A stretch of DNA of 32,074 bases from Alphaproteobacteria bacterium (GTDB taxonomy: Bacteria; Pseudomonadota; Alphaproteobacteria; UBA7985; JAUIBT01): assembly GCA_030432195.1 (NCBI GenBank), contig JAUIHE010000019.1, positions 1 to 32,074 on the forward strand, read 5' to 3'. Of this stretch, positions 7,796 through 15,698 are shown piece by piece. The translations under genes were made by a program, and so were the position numbers. A model generated the notes under the pieces. The model saw only the letters and a list, made by a program, of their open reading frames with translations. It did no database searches and was not told where the DNA came from. Position 1 is the first letter of the stretch. Each line of letters starts with the position of its first letter.

Positions 7796-8404
7796 CTAGG
7801 CGAAACCCAGATCGACCATCAGCTCATGGATGTTGTCCTTGCCGAAATAGAGCTGCCCCCCAGCGATAAAGCTGGGAACACCAAACACACCAAGCTGTTC
7901 GGCTTTTTGCGTATTGGCGCGCAGAGCTTCCTTAACGGGTTCGGTGCGGCTGGCCTCCATCAGATCGGCAAACGGCAACCCCGCGTCAGTCAAACACCGC
8001 TCCAAAACCGTTGGTTCGGCCAAATTCGCGCCCTCAACCCAAGCGGCATGAAACAGCGCATCATCACAGGCATCGGCCAACCCCAAGGGTTCGGCTGCCA
8101 ATCGCAACCGTAGCGCCCGGATCGTCGAGAAGGGAAAGTAGGGGTTGTCACAAATTGGAATGTCATAACGCGCCGCATAGCGCTTAATCTCGTCCAGGAA
8201 ATAGTCTCGCTTAGCCTTAAGATCACCGATCACTTCCAGCGGAGGCGTATTCCCAATCGCACGAAATAGTCCCCCTAAAACCATCGGGACCGATTCGACC
8301 TCAAAACCGTGCTGCTGACCCAGCACTTTCAGTCGCTCGCGGGCCAAATGGGCATTTGGACTCACGTAGTCATAAAAAAATTGAATGCTTGTCGGCGTCG
8401 TCAC
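7796..8404 (-). CDS. 2-hydroxychromene-2-carboxylate isomerase-like protein (kappa-class GST, DsbA fold)
   Basis: 202 residues with the thioredoxin-like HCCA isomerase pattern: FFYDYVSPNAHLA at the start, where Ser15 is the expected glutathione-activating residue, VPMVLGGLFRAIGNTPP, and the cis-proline motif GVFGVPSF near the C-terminus. Family members use glutathione; some isomerise hydroxychromene carboxylate in naphthalene breakdown, but most bacterial copies have unknown substrates and no aromatic pathway genes are visible here. The start is GTG at 8404 with AGGAG eight bases upstream. It follows the imuA operator region in the same direction and faces away from the acyl-CoA ligase gene, sharing a 134-base upstream region with it. 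Confidence 0.85.
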   Translation of the reverse strand: MTTPTSIQFFYDYVSPNAHLARERLKVLGQQHGFEVESVPMVLGGLFRAIGNTPPLEVIGDLKAKRDYFLDEIKRYAARYDIPICDNPYFPFSTIRALRLRLAAEPLGLADACDDALFHAAWVEGANLAEPTVLERCLTDAGLPFADLMEASRTEPVKEALRANTQKAEQLGVFGVPSFIAGGQLYFGKDNIHELMVDLGFA

Positions 8405-8440
8405 TCCACAATCTCCTAGTCAAGTGATCGGCGAGCAACC

Positions 8441-8454
8441 GTGACGCTTGTCAC
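8441..8454. promoter_or_regulatory. Dyad GTGAC-GCTT-GTCAC in divergent promoter region
   Basis: A perfect 5-bp inverted repeat with a four-base centre, lying between two divergent genes (isomerase leftward, acyl-CoA ligase rightward). Its right half overlaps a possible -35 (TTGTCA, 8448-8453) followed 17 bases later by TAAGCT (8471-8476), a weak -10. It could bind a regulator for either gene. Confidence 0.35.
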
Positions 8455-8538
8455 CTCTCGGTCGCGCTCCTAAGCTGTCATCACCACAAAGCATAACATG
8501 ACCACGAGCCAAATCCGGAAACAAGGGGAGAAACACGG

Positions 8539-10296
8539 ATGCGCCATCCTCAGCAATCCGATCAGCTCCTTTGGCAGGTCATAAAAGCAAGCAAACACCT
8601 ACAGGCGGGAGAAACAGGCATGAATCCAGGCGGGCCAACCGATCACACTTTGGCGCAAGGACTACTCGCGGGCGGCATGATGGACCGCCCCCTCATGATC
8701 GCCGATGTTTTGGTCTTCGCTTCCGATGTCTATGGTGACGGCACCATAACCTCGCGTCGGGTCGAGGGGGATTTACACACCACCACCTATGCTGACACCC
8801 GCAAGCGTACCGAACAACTCGCCAAAGCCTTGAAAGATCTTGGTATTCAACCCGGCGAGCGTGTCGCCACCATGGCTTGGAACGGATATCGCCACGTTGA
8901 GCTCTACTATGCGGTCTCTGGCATTGGGTCGGTCTGCCATACGATCAACCCGCGCCTTTCGGCAGAGCAAATCGAGTTCATCGTAGCCCATGCCAACGAC
9001 AAAGCCCTGTTCGTTGATCTGACCTTTGTGCCTTTGATTGAAAAGCTGGTCCATCGCCTGCCCAAAGAGCTCAAGATCGTTATCCTGTGCGGGCGCGAGC
9101 ACATGCCGGACACCAGCATCGAAGGCGCCCTTTGTTACGAAGAATTGCTGGCCGCCCAAGACCCTGGATTTGCCTGGCCGCGCTTTAGTGAAAATACCGC
9201 TTCCAGCCTTTGTTACACCTCGGGGACCACGGGTAACCCCAAAGGGGCCTTGTATTCGCACCGCTCAACCGTCTTGCATGCGTTGATGTGCGCGGTGGCC
9301 TTCCAAAACGCCCTGTTCCCGGGCAGTTCGGTCATGCCGGTCGTGCCCATGTTCCACGTCAACGCCTGGGGATCGCCCTATACGGCGCCCCTAACGGGCT
9401 CCAACCTCGTCATGCCCGGGCCCAACCTGGACGGCGCTAGCCTGTTTAGCCTGATGGATGAAGTCGGGGTCTATTCGGCCTGGGGCGTCCCGACCGTCTG
9501 GCTGGGTCTGTTGGAGGCGATCAAAGCCGCCGGACGCCCGCCCATGAGCTTCAAGGATGTGGTCGTCGGTGGGTCAGCCGCGCCGCGCACCATGATTGAA
9601 CAATTCGACGATATGGGCGTTAGCCTTTGCCACGCCTGGGGCATGACCGAGATGAGCCCCATCGGAACCCAAGCCAATCTGACACCGCCGCTCAGCGAGC
9701 TGCCCAAAGATCAGCGCTTCGACCTTAAGGTCAAGCAAGGCCGACGCACCTTCGGCGTCGAAATGAAGATTGTTGGCGAAGATGGCACCCGCCAGCCCCA
9801 TGACGGCCAGGCCATGGGCGAGCTATATGTGCGCGGCAATTCCGTCATTAAGGAATACTATAACAACCCTGAAGCCACGGCTGAGAACTTCGATGACCAA
9901 GGTTGGTTCCGCACCGGCGACGTCGCGACGATTGATCCGTTGGGGTTTTTGCAGATCACCGATCGCGCCAAGGACCTCATCAAGTCGGGTGGTGAGTGGA
10001 TTTCCTCCATCGACATGGAGAGCGCGGCGCTGGCCCATCCCCAGGTCGCGAACTGCGCGGTTATCGCCATTGCGCACGAAAAGTGGGACGAGCGCCCGCT
10101 GCTGGTCGTCGTGCCAGAGCCGGGCGAAACCGTTGACAAAGACTCGGTGCTCGCGCTGCTGCAAAACAGCTTTGCCAAGTGGCAATTGCCAGATGACGTT
10201 GTCAGCGTTGAGGCTCTGCCTTTGACAGCGACAGGCAAGGTATCAAAGTTGACCCTACGCCAACAATTCCAACATCACTACGCCGACAACAACTAA
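8539..10296 (+). CDS. Acyl-CoA synthetase (AMP-forming), medium/long-chain or DmdB-like
   Basis: 585 residues of the ANL superfamily, which activates a carboxylic acid as acyl-AMP and then acyl-CoA. Landmarks in order: the P-loop CYTSGTTGNPKGALYSHRS, PMFHVNAWG, HAWGMTEMSP, GWFRTGDVATID, ITDRAKDLIKSGGEWIS, and the C-terminal catalytic lysine in TATGKVSK. Overall layout resembles AlkK-type fatty acyl ligases and the methylmercaptopropionate ligase DmdB; the substrate cannot be read from sequence. Two starts are plausible: 8539, with AGGGGAG upstream, and 8620 (MNPGGPTDHTL), with GGGAG upstream. The shorter form is nearer the usual 540-560 residues. It is the first of four close genes on this strand, 50 bases before the aminotransferase. 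Confidence 0.9.
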   Translation: MRHPQQSDQLLWQVIKASKHLQAGETGMNPGGPTDHTLAQGLLAGGMMDRPLMIADVLVFASDVYGDGTITSRRVEGDLHTTTYADTRKRTEQLAKALKDLGIQPGERVATMAWNGYRHVELYYAVSGIGSVCHTINPRLSAEQIEFIVAHANDKALFVDLTFVPLIEKLVHRLPKELKIVILCGREHMPDTSIEGALCYEELLAAQDPGFAWPRFSENTASSLCYTSGTTGNPKGALYSHRSTVLHALMCAVAFQNALFPGSSVMPVVPMFHVNAWGSPYTAPLTGSNLVMPGPNLDGASLFSLMDEVGVYSAWGVPTVWLGLLEAIKAAGRPPMSFKDVVVGGSAAPRTMIEQFDDMGVSLCHAWGMTEMSPIGTQANLTPPLSELPKDQRFDLKVKQGRRTFGVEMKIVGEDGTRQPHDGQAMGELYVRGNSVIKEYYNNPEATAENFDDQGWFRTGDVATIDPLGFLQITDRAKDLIKSGGEWISSIDMESAALAHPQVANCAVIAIAHEKWDERPLLVVVPEPGETVDKDSVLALLQNSFAKWQLPDDVVSVEALPLTATGKVSKLTLRQQFQHHYADNN

Positions 10297-10346
10297 TCAG
10301 CAGGCAAGCCTTGTCAGCCTTGCCGCCTTCGGTTTGGGAGCCCTCT

Positions 10347-11675
10347 ATGAACCATCAAAACACGAACCCAGGTGATCATGTTCCGAACGATCTTGATTCC
10401 TATTGGATGCCCTTTACGGCCTCACGCTGGTTCAAAGACAACCCGCGCCTGATCGCCCGAGCCGAAGGCACCCGCTATTTTACCCCCGACGGCCATGCCT
10501 TGATCGACGGCACGGCGGGCTTGTGGTGCTGCAACGCCGGGCACAACCACCCCCACATTGTCCGGGCAATCCAAGAGCAGGCCGCGCGGTTAGACTTTGC
10601 GCATTCCTTTAACCAGGGACACGCGATCGCCTTTCACACCGCCAGCCGTCTGGTCGGCCTGGTCGATGACTTTGAGCATATTTTCTTCACCAATTCAGGC
10701 TCGGAAGCGGTCGATACGGCACTGAAGATTGCTTTGGCCTACCACTCAGCGCGTGGCGAAGGGCAACGGCGAATTTTGGTCGGCCGCCAGAAGGCCTACC
10801 ACGGCATTAACTTCGGCGGGCTATCGGTCGGCGGCATTGGCCTCAACAAGGGACAGTTCGGCACGCTCTACCCAAGCGCTATGCAAATGCGCCACACGGT
10901 GTTGCCGCAGAACGCCTTCAGCAAGGGCCAACCAGAGCACGGTGCCGATCTGGCTGATGATTTGCAGCAGATCTGCGAGACCCATGGTGGGCACAACATC
11001 GCGGCGGTCATCGTTGAGGCCGTCGCCGGAGCGGGTGGCGTCCTGCCGCCACCAAAAGGCTATTTGGAGCGACTGCGGGCCATCTGTGATGCCCACGGTA
11101 TCCTAATGATTTTGGACGAAGTAATCACCGGATTTGGCCGTTTGGGGCAGGGGTTTGCCCACCAGTATTTCGGCATCAAGCCAGATTTGGTTACGGTGGC
11201 CAAAGGCATCACCAATGCGACCGTTCCTTTGGGCGGTGTTTTTGCAACGGACAAAATCCGTCAGGCCTTCTTGAACGGCCCCAAGACCATGGTTGATTTG
11301 TTCCACGGCTATACCTACTCAGGCCACCCCCTGGCGTGTGCAGCAGCGCTGGCAACCCTGGATGTCTATCAGTCAGAAGGCGTGTTCGAGAATGCGGCTC
11401 TGATGGCGCCAATTTTCGAGGACATGCTGCATAGCCTAGCCGACGCGCCCGGTGTCGTCGATGTGCGCAATATCGGCCTAATGGGCGCCGTGCAACTGGA
11501 GCCAAGCGCGGACGGCATGGGTGTTGCGGGTCGGGCGGCCTTCGAAGGGCTCTGGGAAAAGGGCCTGGTCATCCGTCCTGTTGGGGACTCACTCTGCATG
11601 TCTCCGCCTCTTGTCATTGATCGCGAGACAATCGAACAGATCGGCGACTTGATGAACGCTCAATTGAGGAGCTAA
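10347..11675 (+). CDS. Class III omega-amino acid:pyruvate aminotransferase
   Basis: 442 residues of the fold-type I, class III PLP aminotransferases. The start DSYWMPFTASRWFKDNPR, the cofactor region FTNSGSEAVDTALKIA, DEVITGFGR with the PLP-contacting Asp, and TVAKGITNA with the Schiff-base lysine at about residue 286 match beta-alanine/omega-amino acid:pyruvate aminotransferases, which move a terminal amino group to pyruvate and leave a semialdehyde. I chose the ATG at 10347 with GGGAG upstream; an in-frame TTG at 10311 is less likely. It sits between an acyl-CoA ligase and a beta-glucosidase, only four bases from the latter. No semialdehyde dehydrogenase is adjacent, so the exact substrate is open. 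Confidence 0.92.
   Translation: MNHQNTNPGDHVPNDLDSYWMPFTASRWFKDNPRLIARAEGTRYFTPDGHALIDGTAGLWCCNAGHNHPHIVRAIQEQAARLDFAHSFNQGHAIAFHTASRLVGLVDDFEHIFFTNSGSEAVDTALKIALAYHSARGEGQRRILVGRQKAYHGINFGGLSVGGIGLNKGQFGTLYPSAMQMRHTVLPQNAFSKGQPEHGADLADDLQQICETHGGHNIAAVIVEAVAGAGGVLPPPKGYLERLRAICDAHGILMILDEVITGFGRLGQGFAHQYFGIKPDLVTVAKGITNATVPLGGVFATDKIRQAFLNGPKTMVDLFHGYTYSGHPLACAAALATLDVYQSEGVFENAALMAPIFEDMLHSLADAPGVVDVRNIGLMGAVQLEPSADGMGVAGRAAFEGLWEKGLVIRPVGDSLCMSPPLVIDRETIEQIGDLMNAQLRS
11666..11671 (+). promoter_or_regulatory. Ribosome binding site fixing the GTG start of the GH1 gene
   Basis: GAGGAG, inside the last codons of the aminotransferase gene and eight bases before the GTG at 11680. It supports coupled translation of the two genes. 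Confidence 0.65.
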
Positions 11676-11679
11676 CCAC

Positions 11680-13023
11680 GTGCTGACTTCTGTACTGGAC
11701 CGCTTTCCGGCCGATTTTGAATTTGGCGTCGCAACGGCCGCCTATCAAATAGAGGGCGGCCAGACAGACGGCAGGGGGCCCAGCATCTGGGACAGCTTTG
11801 CAGCAACCGGACGCAACGTCGTTGGCAAAGAGGACGGCCGCATTGCTTGCGATCATTACAATCGCTGGCCGCAGGACTTGGACTTGATTCGCAGCGGCGG
11901 CTTTGATGCCTACCGTTTTTCCTTTGCCTGGCCGCGCTTGCTGCCCGACGGCAAAGGCGCGATCAATGCAAAGGGTTTGGCGTTCTATGACCGCCTGATC
12001 GACGGCATGCTTGAACGCGGGATCAAGCCCAACGCGACGCTTTACCATTGGGACTTGCCCAGCGCGTTGCAGGACAAAGGCGGCTGGATGAACCGGGACA
12101 TTGCAAGCTGGTTCAGCGACTATGCGCAACTGGTCGCCAATCACTACGGTGACCGACTGGCGCAAGTGGCCACCATCAATGAACCTTGGTGCGTCGCTTT
12201 TCTCTCGCACCGCTTGGGCATCCATGCCCCGGGTTATCGCGACCTGCGCGCCGCCGCGCGTGCCATGCACCACACCATGCTGGCTCACGGCACGGCGGTG
12301 CAAACCTTGCGCTCTTGCGGTGTCGGCAACCTGGGCCTGGTCATGAATTTCGAACCGGCCGAGGCCGGCGACCAATCGCCTGAAAGCCAGCAAGCGGCAC
12401 AGCTTTGGGACGGCCTTTACAATCGTTGGTATCTGGGAGGCGTCACGCAGGGCCGCTATCCTGAAGACGTGTGTCAGGCGTTGCAAGCTTACCTGCCAGA
12501 AAACTACCAGGACGACATGGCGGTTGTCTCGGAGCCCTTGGATTGGCTCGGCGTGAACTATTACACACGCGGTCGCTGGTACCAGGATCGACAGGTCAGC
12601 GCGCCAGACCTGGGCGACGTTGTGGCCGCAGGCGGCCCGCTGGCAAAAACGCAGATGGGATGGGAGATTTTCCCGCAGGGCCTGCGCGATACCTTGCTGC
12701 GCATCCACCGCGACTACAGCAAGCTGCCGATCTACGTGACCGAAAACGGCATGGCGTGGGATGACCATGTGGTCGATGGCGCCGTGCACGACGATTTACG
12801 CTGCGCCTACTTCCGCGAACACCTTTCAGCCTGCCTGGAAGCCATGGCAGCGGGCGTTCCGCTGAAGGGCTATTACGCTTGGTCTTTGTTGGACAACTAT
12901 GAGTGGGCCGAAGGCTACTCCAAGCGGTTTGGTATCGTACATGTTGATTATGACAGCCAAGTTCGCAGCCCCAAGAAGTCTTATCTTGCCTGGCAGGCTG
13001 GATTATCGGCGCGACGAGGATAG
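11680..13023 (+). CDS. Glycoside hydrolase family 1 beta-glucosidase
   Basis: 447 residues, the normal length for bacterial GH1 enzymes. The start FPADFEFGVATAAYQIEGG, the acid/base motif TINEPW (Glu about 168), LGVNYYTR, and the nucleophile motif YVTENGMAWDD (Glu about 355) are all present, as is YYAWSLLDNYEWAEGYSKRFG. Both catalytic glutamates are retained, so it should be an active retaining beta-glycosidase. No signal peptide is seen, which implies a cytoplasmic enzyme acting on imported beta-glucosides, yet no sugar transporter lies beside it. GTG start. It follows the aminotransferase by four bases and precedes the MerR gene by seven. Confidence 0.95.
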   Translation: MLTSVLDRFPADFEFGVATAAYQIEGGQTDGRGPSIWDSFAATGRNVVGKEDGRIACDHYNRWPQDLDLIRSGGFDAYRFSFAWPRLLPDGKGAINAKGLAFYDRLIDGMLERGIKPNATLYHWDLPSALQDKGGWMNRDIASWFSDYAQLVANHYGDRLAQVATINEPWCVAFLSHRLGIHAPGYRDLRAAARAMHHTMLAHGTAVQTLRSCGVGNLGLVMNFEPAEAGDQSPESQQAAQLWDGLYNRWYLGGVTQGRYPEDVCQALQAYLPENYQDDMAVVSEPLDWLGVNYYTRGRWYQDRQVSAPDLGDVVAAGGPLAKTQMGWEIFPQGLRDTLLRIHRDYSKLPIYVTENGMAWDDHVVDGAVHDDLRCAYFREHLSACLEAMAAGVPLKGYYAWSLLDNYEWAEGYSKRFGIVHVDYDSQVRSPKKSYLAWQAGLSARRG

Positions 13024-13030
13024 GCGAGCC

Positions 13031-13459
13031 ATGAGCGTTCAAGACCATCACGGTGTCATGACCATTGCAAAGGCCGCCAAAGCCAGTGGCCTGCCGGTCA
13101 AGACGCTGCGCTATTATGACGAGATTGACCTATTGCGGCCCAAGCACCGCAGCGCCTCGGGCTACCGGCTCTATAGCGCCGAGGATGTCAGCAAGCTGGC
13201 GTTCATCCAGAAGGCCCGCAGCTTTGGCTTTGGTGTTGAGACCTGCCGGGACCTGCTGTCTTTGCAACAAAGCGGAAAGCGTGACCGGGATGAAGTGCGC
13301 CATATCGCTGAGCGCCACCTTGACGAAATCAACGCAAAACTTGAGGCCTTGGTGGGGCTCAAACGCCAGTTGGAGGGCCTGATTCACGAGTGCCGCGCGG
13401 GGCAGGGGCCAGATTGCCCAATCCTGCGCGAATTGGAAGACAGCGAGCACCTGGGCTAA
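13031..13459 (+). CDS. MerR-family regulator, CueR/HmrR-like
   Basis: 142 residues. The N-terminal winged helix reads MTIAKAAKASGLPVKTLRYYDEIDLL (shown in parts: ASGLPVKTLRYYDE), followed by the second wing RSASGYRLYS, a long dimer helix, and a C-terminal loop with Cys at about 121 and 129 in ECRAGQGPDCPI. Two cysteines eight residues apart before PI are the metal-binding pair of Cu(I) sensors such as CueR. However the serine that marks +1-metal sensors (Ser77 in CueR, in RHSADVK) aligns with Arg86 here (KRDRDEVR). I chose ATG 13031; ATG 13058 is also possible. No copper exporter or chaperone is near; the gene closes the ligase/aminotransferase/glucosidase row, seven bases after it. Confidence 0.85.
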   Translation: MSVQDHHGVMTIAKAAKASGLPVKTLRYYDEIDLLRPKHRSASGYRLYSAEDVSKLAFIQKARSFGFGVETCRDLLSLQQSGKRDRDEVRHIAERHLDEINAKLEALVGLKRQLEGLIHECRAGQGPDCPILRELEDSEHLG

Positions 13460-13767
13460 GCGGTGGTCAAATCGACGAGGCCTCGTGAAAGACCAAAGCC
13501 CGCAAGGCCTGGGCTCCGGGCACGGCAAACGTGCCGGCATGAGCCACAAGTCGAGCGATGATTGCACAATTCTTGCCGGACTGACACAACCGCGGCGCTT
13601 TACTAGGTTGACAAAAATGCGTGCAAAGCCCGCCAATTCGCCGCCAGAATGGGCAAGCCTTGGTAACTTGATCCATCATCAACAAGACTGAAACACCGCG
13701 CGGGCGCGCTGGTCTTCAAGCGAGATCCTAGCTGTGGCCGCCAATGGCAAATAATGGGGAGCCCTTC
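13460..13767. other. 308-base gap between the MerR and pta genes
   Basis: No credible gene. It holds a 12-bp palindrome ACGAGGCCTCGT (13475-13486), a GC-rich hairpin CCGGGCACG/CGTGCCGG with a GCAAA loop and one bulged G (13516-13537), not followed by T residues, and a TTGACA at 13608-13613 that would suit a -35 for pta but lacks a good -10 at the right distance. No CueR-type operator (CCTTGCC/GGCAAGG dyad) was found. Confidence 0.5.
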
Positions 13768-14655
13768 ATGTCCGTCCTAGCACACGCCTACGAAACCGCC
13801 CGCGCGCGCAAAGCCCGCGTTGTGTTGCCTGAGATGGATGACGCCCGAGTGCAAGAAGCTGCTGACGTGCTAGCACGCGAAGGGTTGGCCGAGCCCGTCA
13901 CATTGGAGAGCGCCCAGTCCCCTGAAAACTATGTGGACGTAGTGTTGAAGGCTAAGCCCAAGCTGAGCTTGGAAGACGCCATGGGCTTGCTCACATCCGA
14001 CCCGATGATGCGGGCCGCCGCCATGGTGGCTAAGGGCGAGGTGGACGCTATGGTCGCGGGCGCGGCGACTGCAACTTCGCGTGTGATCCGCTCGGCGATC
14101 TATACCGTCGGCATGGCGCCGGGCGTGTCGCGCGCCTCCAGCTTCTTTTTGCTGCGCTTTCCTGGCGAAAAGTATTTCGTTTTTGCTGACTGCGCCGTCA
14201 ACCTGGCCCCTGATGCCGAGACCCTGGCGGCCATCGCGCGGGCTTCTGCAGCCAGTGCCAATGCGCTGATGGGCGAAGCTCGGGTCGCTTTGCTATCTTA
14301 CTCCACCTTGGAGTCCGGCGCGGGGCCCAGCGTAGATGTCGTGCGCGAGGCTATGGCCTTGCTGAAAGGAGATGCGCTCAACATCACCGGACCTTGCCAG
14401 GCCGACGCCGCTCTCAACCCCCTGATCGCGACCCGTAAGGGCATTCACGGCGGTGGTCATTCCAACGTGCTGGTCTTCCCTTCGCTGGACGCAGGAAACA
14501 TCGCCTACAAGCTGTGCCAAGAACTGGCTGGCGCGCAAGCGATCGGTCCATTCTTGCAGGGATTTGCCAAGCCGATTTGCGACTTGTCACGCGGGGCGAC
14601 CGCTCAGGATATCGTCGACTCAACGGTTTTGACGGTCGCCATGGCGGCAGGCTGA
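13768..14655 (+). CDS. pta: Phosphate acetyltransferase, short single-domain form
   Basis: 295 residues covering just the PTA_PTB catalytic domain; long Pta enzymes carry an extra N-terminal regulatory domain that is absent here. Features include RARKARVVLPEMDDARV at the start, DAMVAGAATATSRVIRSA, PGVSRASSFFLL, FADCAVNLAPDAETLA, LSYSTLESG and HGGGHSNVLVFPSLDAGNIAYK. The enzyme exchanges acetyl-CoA and phosphate with acetyl phosphate and CoA. I chose the ATG at 13768 with GGGAG upstream; an in-frame ATG lies at 13744. Neither acetate kinase nor phosphoketolase is in the window. A phosphate butyryltransferase activity cannot be excluded from sequence alone. Confidence 0.88.
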   Translation: MSVLAHAYETARARKARVVLPEMDDARVQEAADVLAREGLAEPVTLESAQSPENYVDVVLKAKPKLSLEDAMGLLTSDPMMRAAAMVAKGEVDAMVAGAATATSRVIRSAIYTVGMAPGVSRASSFFLLRFPGEKYFVFADCAVNLAPDAETLAAIARASAASANALMGEARVALLSYSTLESGAGPSVDVVREAMALLKGDALNITGPCQADAALNPLIATRKGIHGGGHSNVLVFPSLDAGNIAYKLCQELAGAQAIGPFLQGFAKPICDLSRGATAQDIVDSTVLTVAMAAG

Positions 14656-14673
14656 CGCGAACCCGCGCAAAGG

Positions 14674-15405
14674 CTAGCGGTTGGCGGCGAAGACAACCTG
14701 ATCTGTCAGCAAAAACCGCTGATCGGGTCCGTCTTGACGAAACACGCTCAATCTATCCACGGTGACAGGCTGCTCCAAAGCCGGAGCAAGATAGCTGGAC
14801 ATCGCGGATTCAAAGCGACTTGCATGCTGAAGCAGCGGCCCGGTTAGGGTCATGTGGAAGGCAAAATCGTCAAAGACATAGGGATAACCCCAGGTATCAA
14901 GGGCCCGGCGTTGGCGGTCGCCAACCGTGGAGGCGTCAACCGTGGAAGCACTAAGCCTGCGGTCGCGATCCGCTTGGCTGAGCGCGGCGCGAAAGGGCTC
15001 AAAATAAGCAACCACACGCCCTGCAAGGCGGTCGAGGCGCGTGCACTCCTGGGCAGGCGTGAGCGCCACTATAGACCGAAATTTGCTCACTCGTAGTTTT
15101 GGGCCTTGGAAACTGCTCTCCTTGGCGCAAAAGCTATGCAACGCGGCAAGGAGATCGCTTTGCGAACAGCCTTCCCGAAGATGCATGGGCTGCTTGAAGG
15201 TGGCGTGAAAGCCGTAGCGGTGCGGGCGCTGGGTTGCGGCAGCTAATTCATCGGGCAAGATGCCCGGCAGAGTAGGGCGCACGACGTCCTGCCCCCTGGT
15301 AGCATCATATCCCAACAGCGACGACCCGCGTTGCCACAGATCACAAGAAGGCGCTGGGGTAAAATAAATGGCGTAACGCGGGGCGGGGCTGCTGGACATG
15401 GCCAT
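14674..15405 (-). CDS. DUF1045 protein (2H phosphoesterase-like, phosphonate-operon type)
   Basis: 243 residues matching the DUF1045 family, often found in phosphonate (phn) gene clusters and otherwise uncharacterised. It begins RYAIYFTPAPSCDLWQRGSSLLGYD (in parts: RYAIYFTPAP and WQRGSSLLGYD), and carries two H-x-T motifs, HATF in YGFHATFKQP and HMTL in FHMTLTGP, the signature of the 2H phosphoesterase/RNA-ligase-like fold. A cyclic phosphodiester substrate is therefore likely but not shown. No phn genes are nearby. It runs convergent to pta with 18 bases between stops. ATGs at 15405 and 15399 are both possible and neither has a clear ribosome binding site. A short internal duplication gives ASTV twice (SASTVDASTV). 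Confidence 0.8.
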   Translation of the reverse strand: MAMSSSPAPRYAIYFTPAPSCDLWQRGSSLLGYDATRGQDVVRPTLPGILPDELAAATQRPHRYGFHATFKQPMHLREGCSQSDLLAALHSFCAKESSFQGPKLRVSKFRSIVALTPAQECTRLDRLAGRVVAYFEPFRAALSQADRDRRLSASTVDASTVGDRQRRALDTWGYPYVFDDFAFHMTLTGPLLQHASRFESAMSSYLAPALEQPVTVDRLSVFRQDGPDQRFLLTDQVVFAANR

Positions 15406-15698
15406 GGGACAAAACGCAAAATCAAAACACAGAAGTCTTAGGGGGCCTGCCCCGCAGTTGCAAGTATGCCGCCGCCGGGCCGGCTGTCAGCCGCGATCTT
15501 TCGCTGACTGGCCTATTAGAGCTGGTCTCTTACGCTCTCCTGCGTCCAAATTTCAAGCGAAAGCCAGCGCTGCCGTATTGCAGGCAGCCCGGCGACGCGG
15601 TAAGAAGTGGCGGTAGTCATTCTGGCGCGATCGCTCGCTGTTTTCGATTGAGGCAGGCGCTCGCAAACTCTCCTAAGCCACAGGCCGAAAGGGTCCCC
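15406..15698. other. Divergent upstream region of the DUF1045 and NDUFS4-like genes
   Basis: About 290 bases without a credible gene. It should hold promoters for both flanking genes, but no strong -35/-10 pair was found. A small hairpin GCTGCC/GGCAGC with an eight-base loop lies at 15569-15588. Confidence 0.45.

Noticed and set aside
7796-8404. Classical DsbA thiol oxidoreductase
   Set aside because: The CxxC motif is missing; Ser-Pro is at the active position, which fits kappa-GST/HCCA isomerase instead.
11614-12789. 391-codon open frame on the minus strand
   Set aside because: It is antisense to the GH1 beta-glucosidase, which has both catalytic motifs. Long antisense frames are common in GC-rich DNA.
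13467-13685. 72-codon minus-strand frame in the MerR-pta gap
   Set aside because: No recognisable motif, no clear ribosome binding site, and it overlaps hairpins of the gap.
13460-13767. Copper-type operator for the MerR regulator
   Set aside because: No dyad with the CCTTGCC/GGCAAGG pattern in a 19-20-bp spacer was found, and no copper gene follows.
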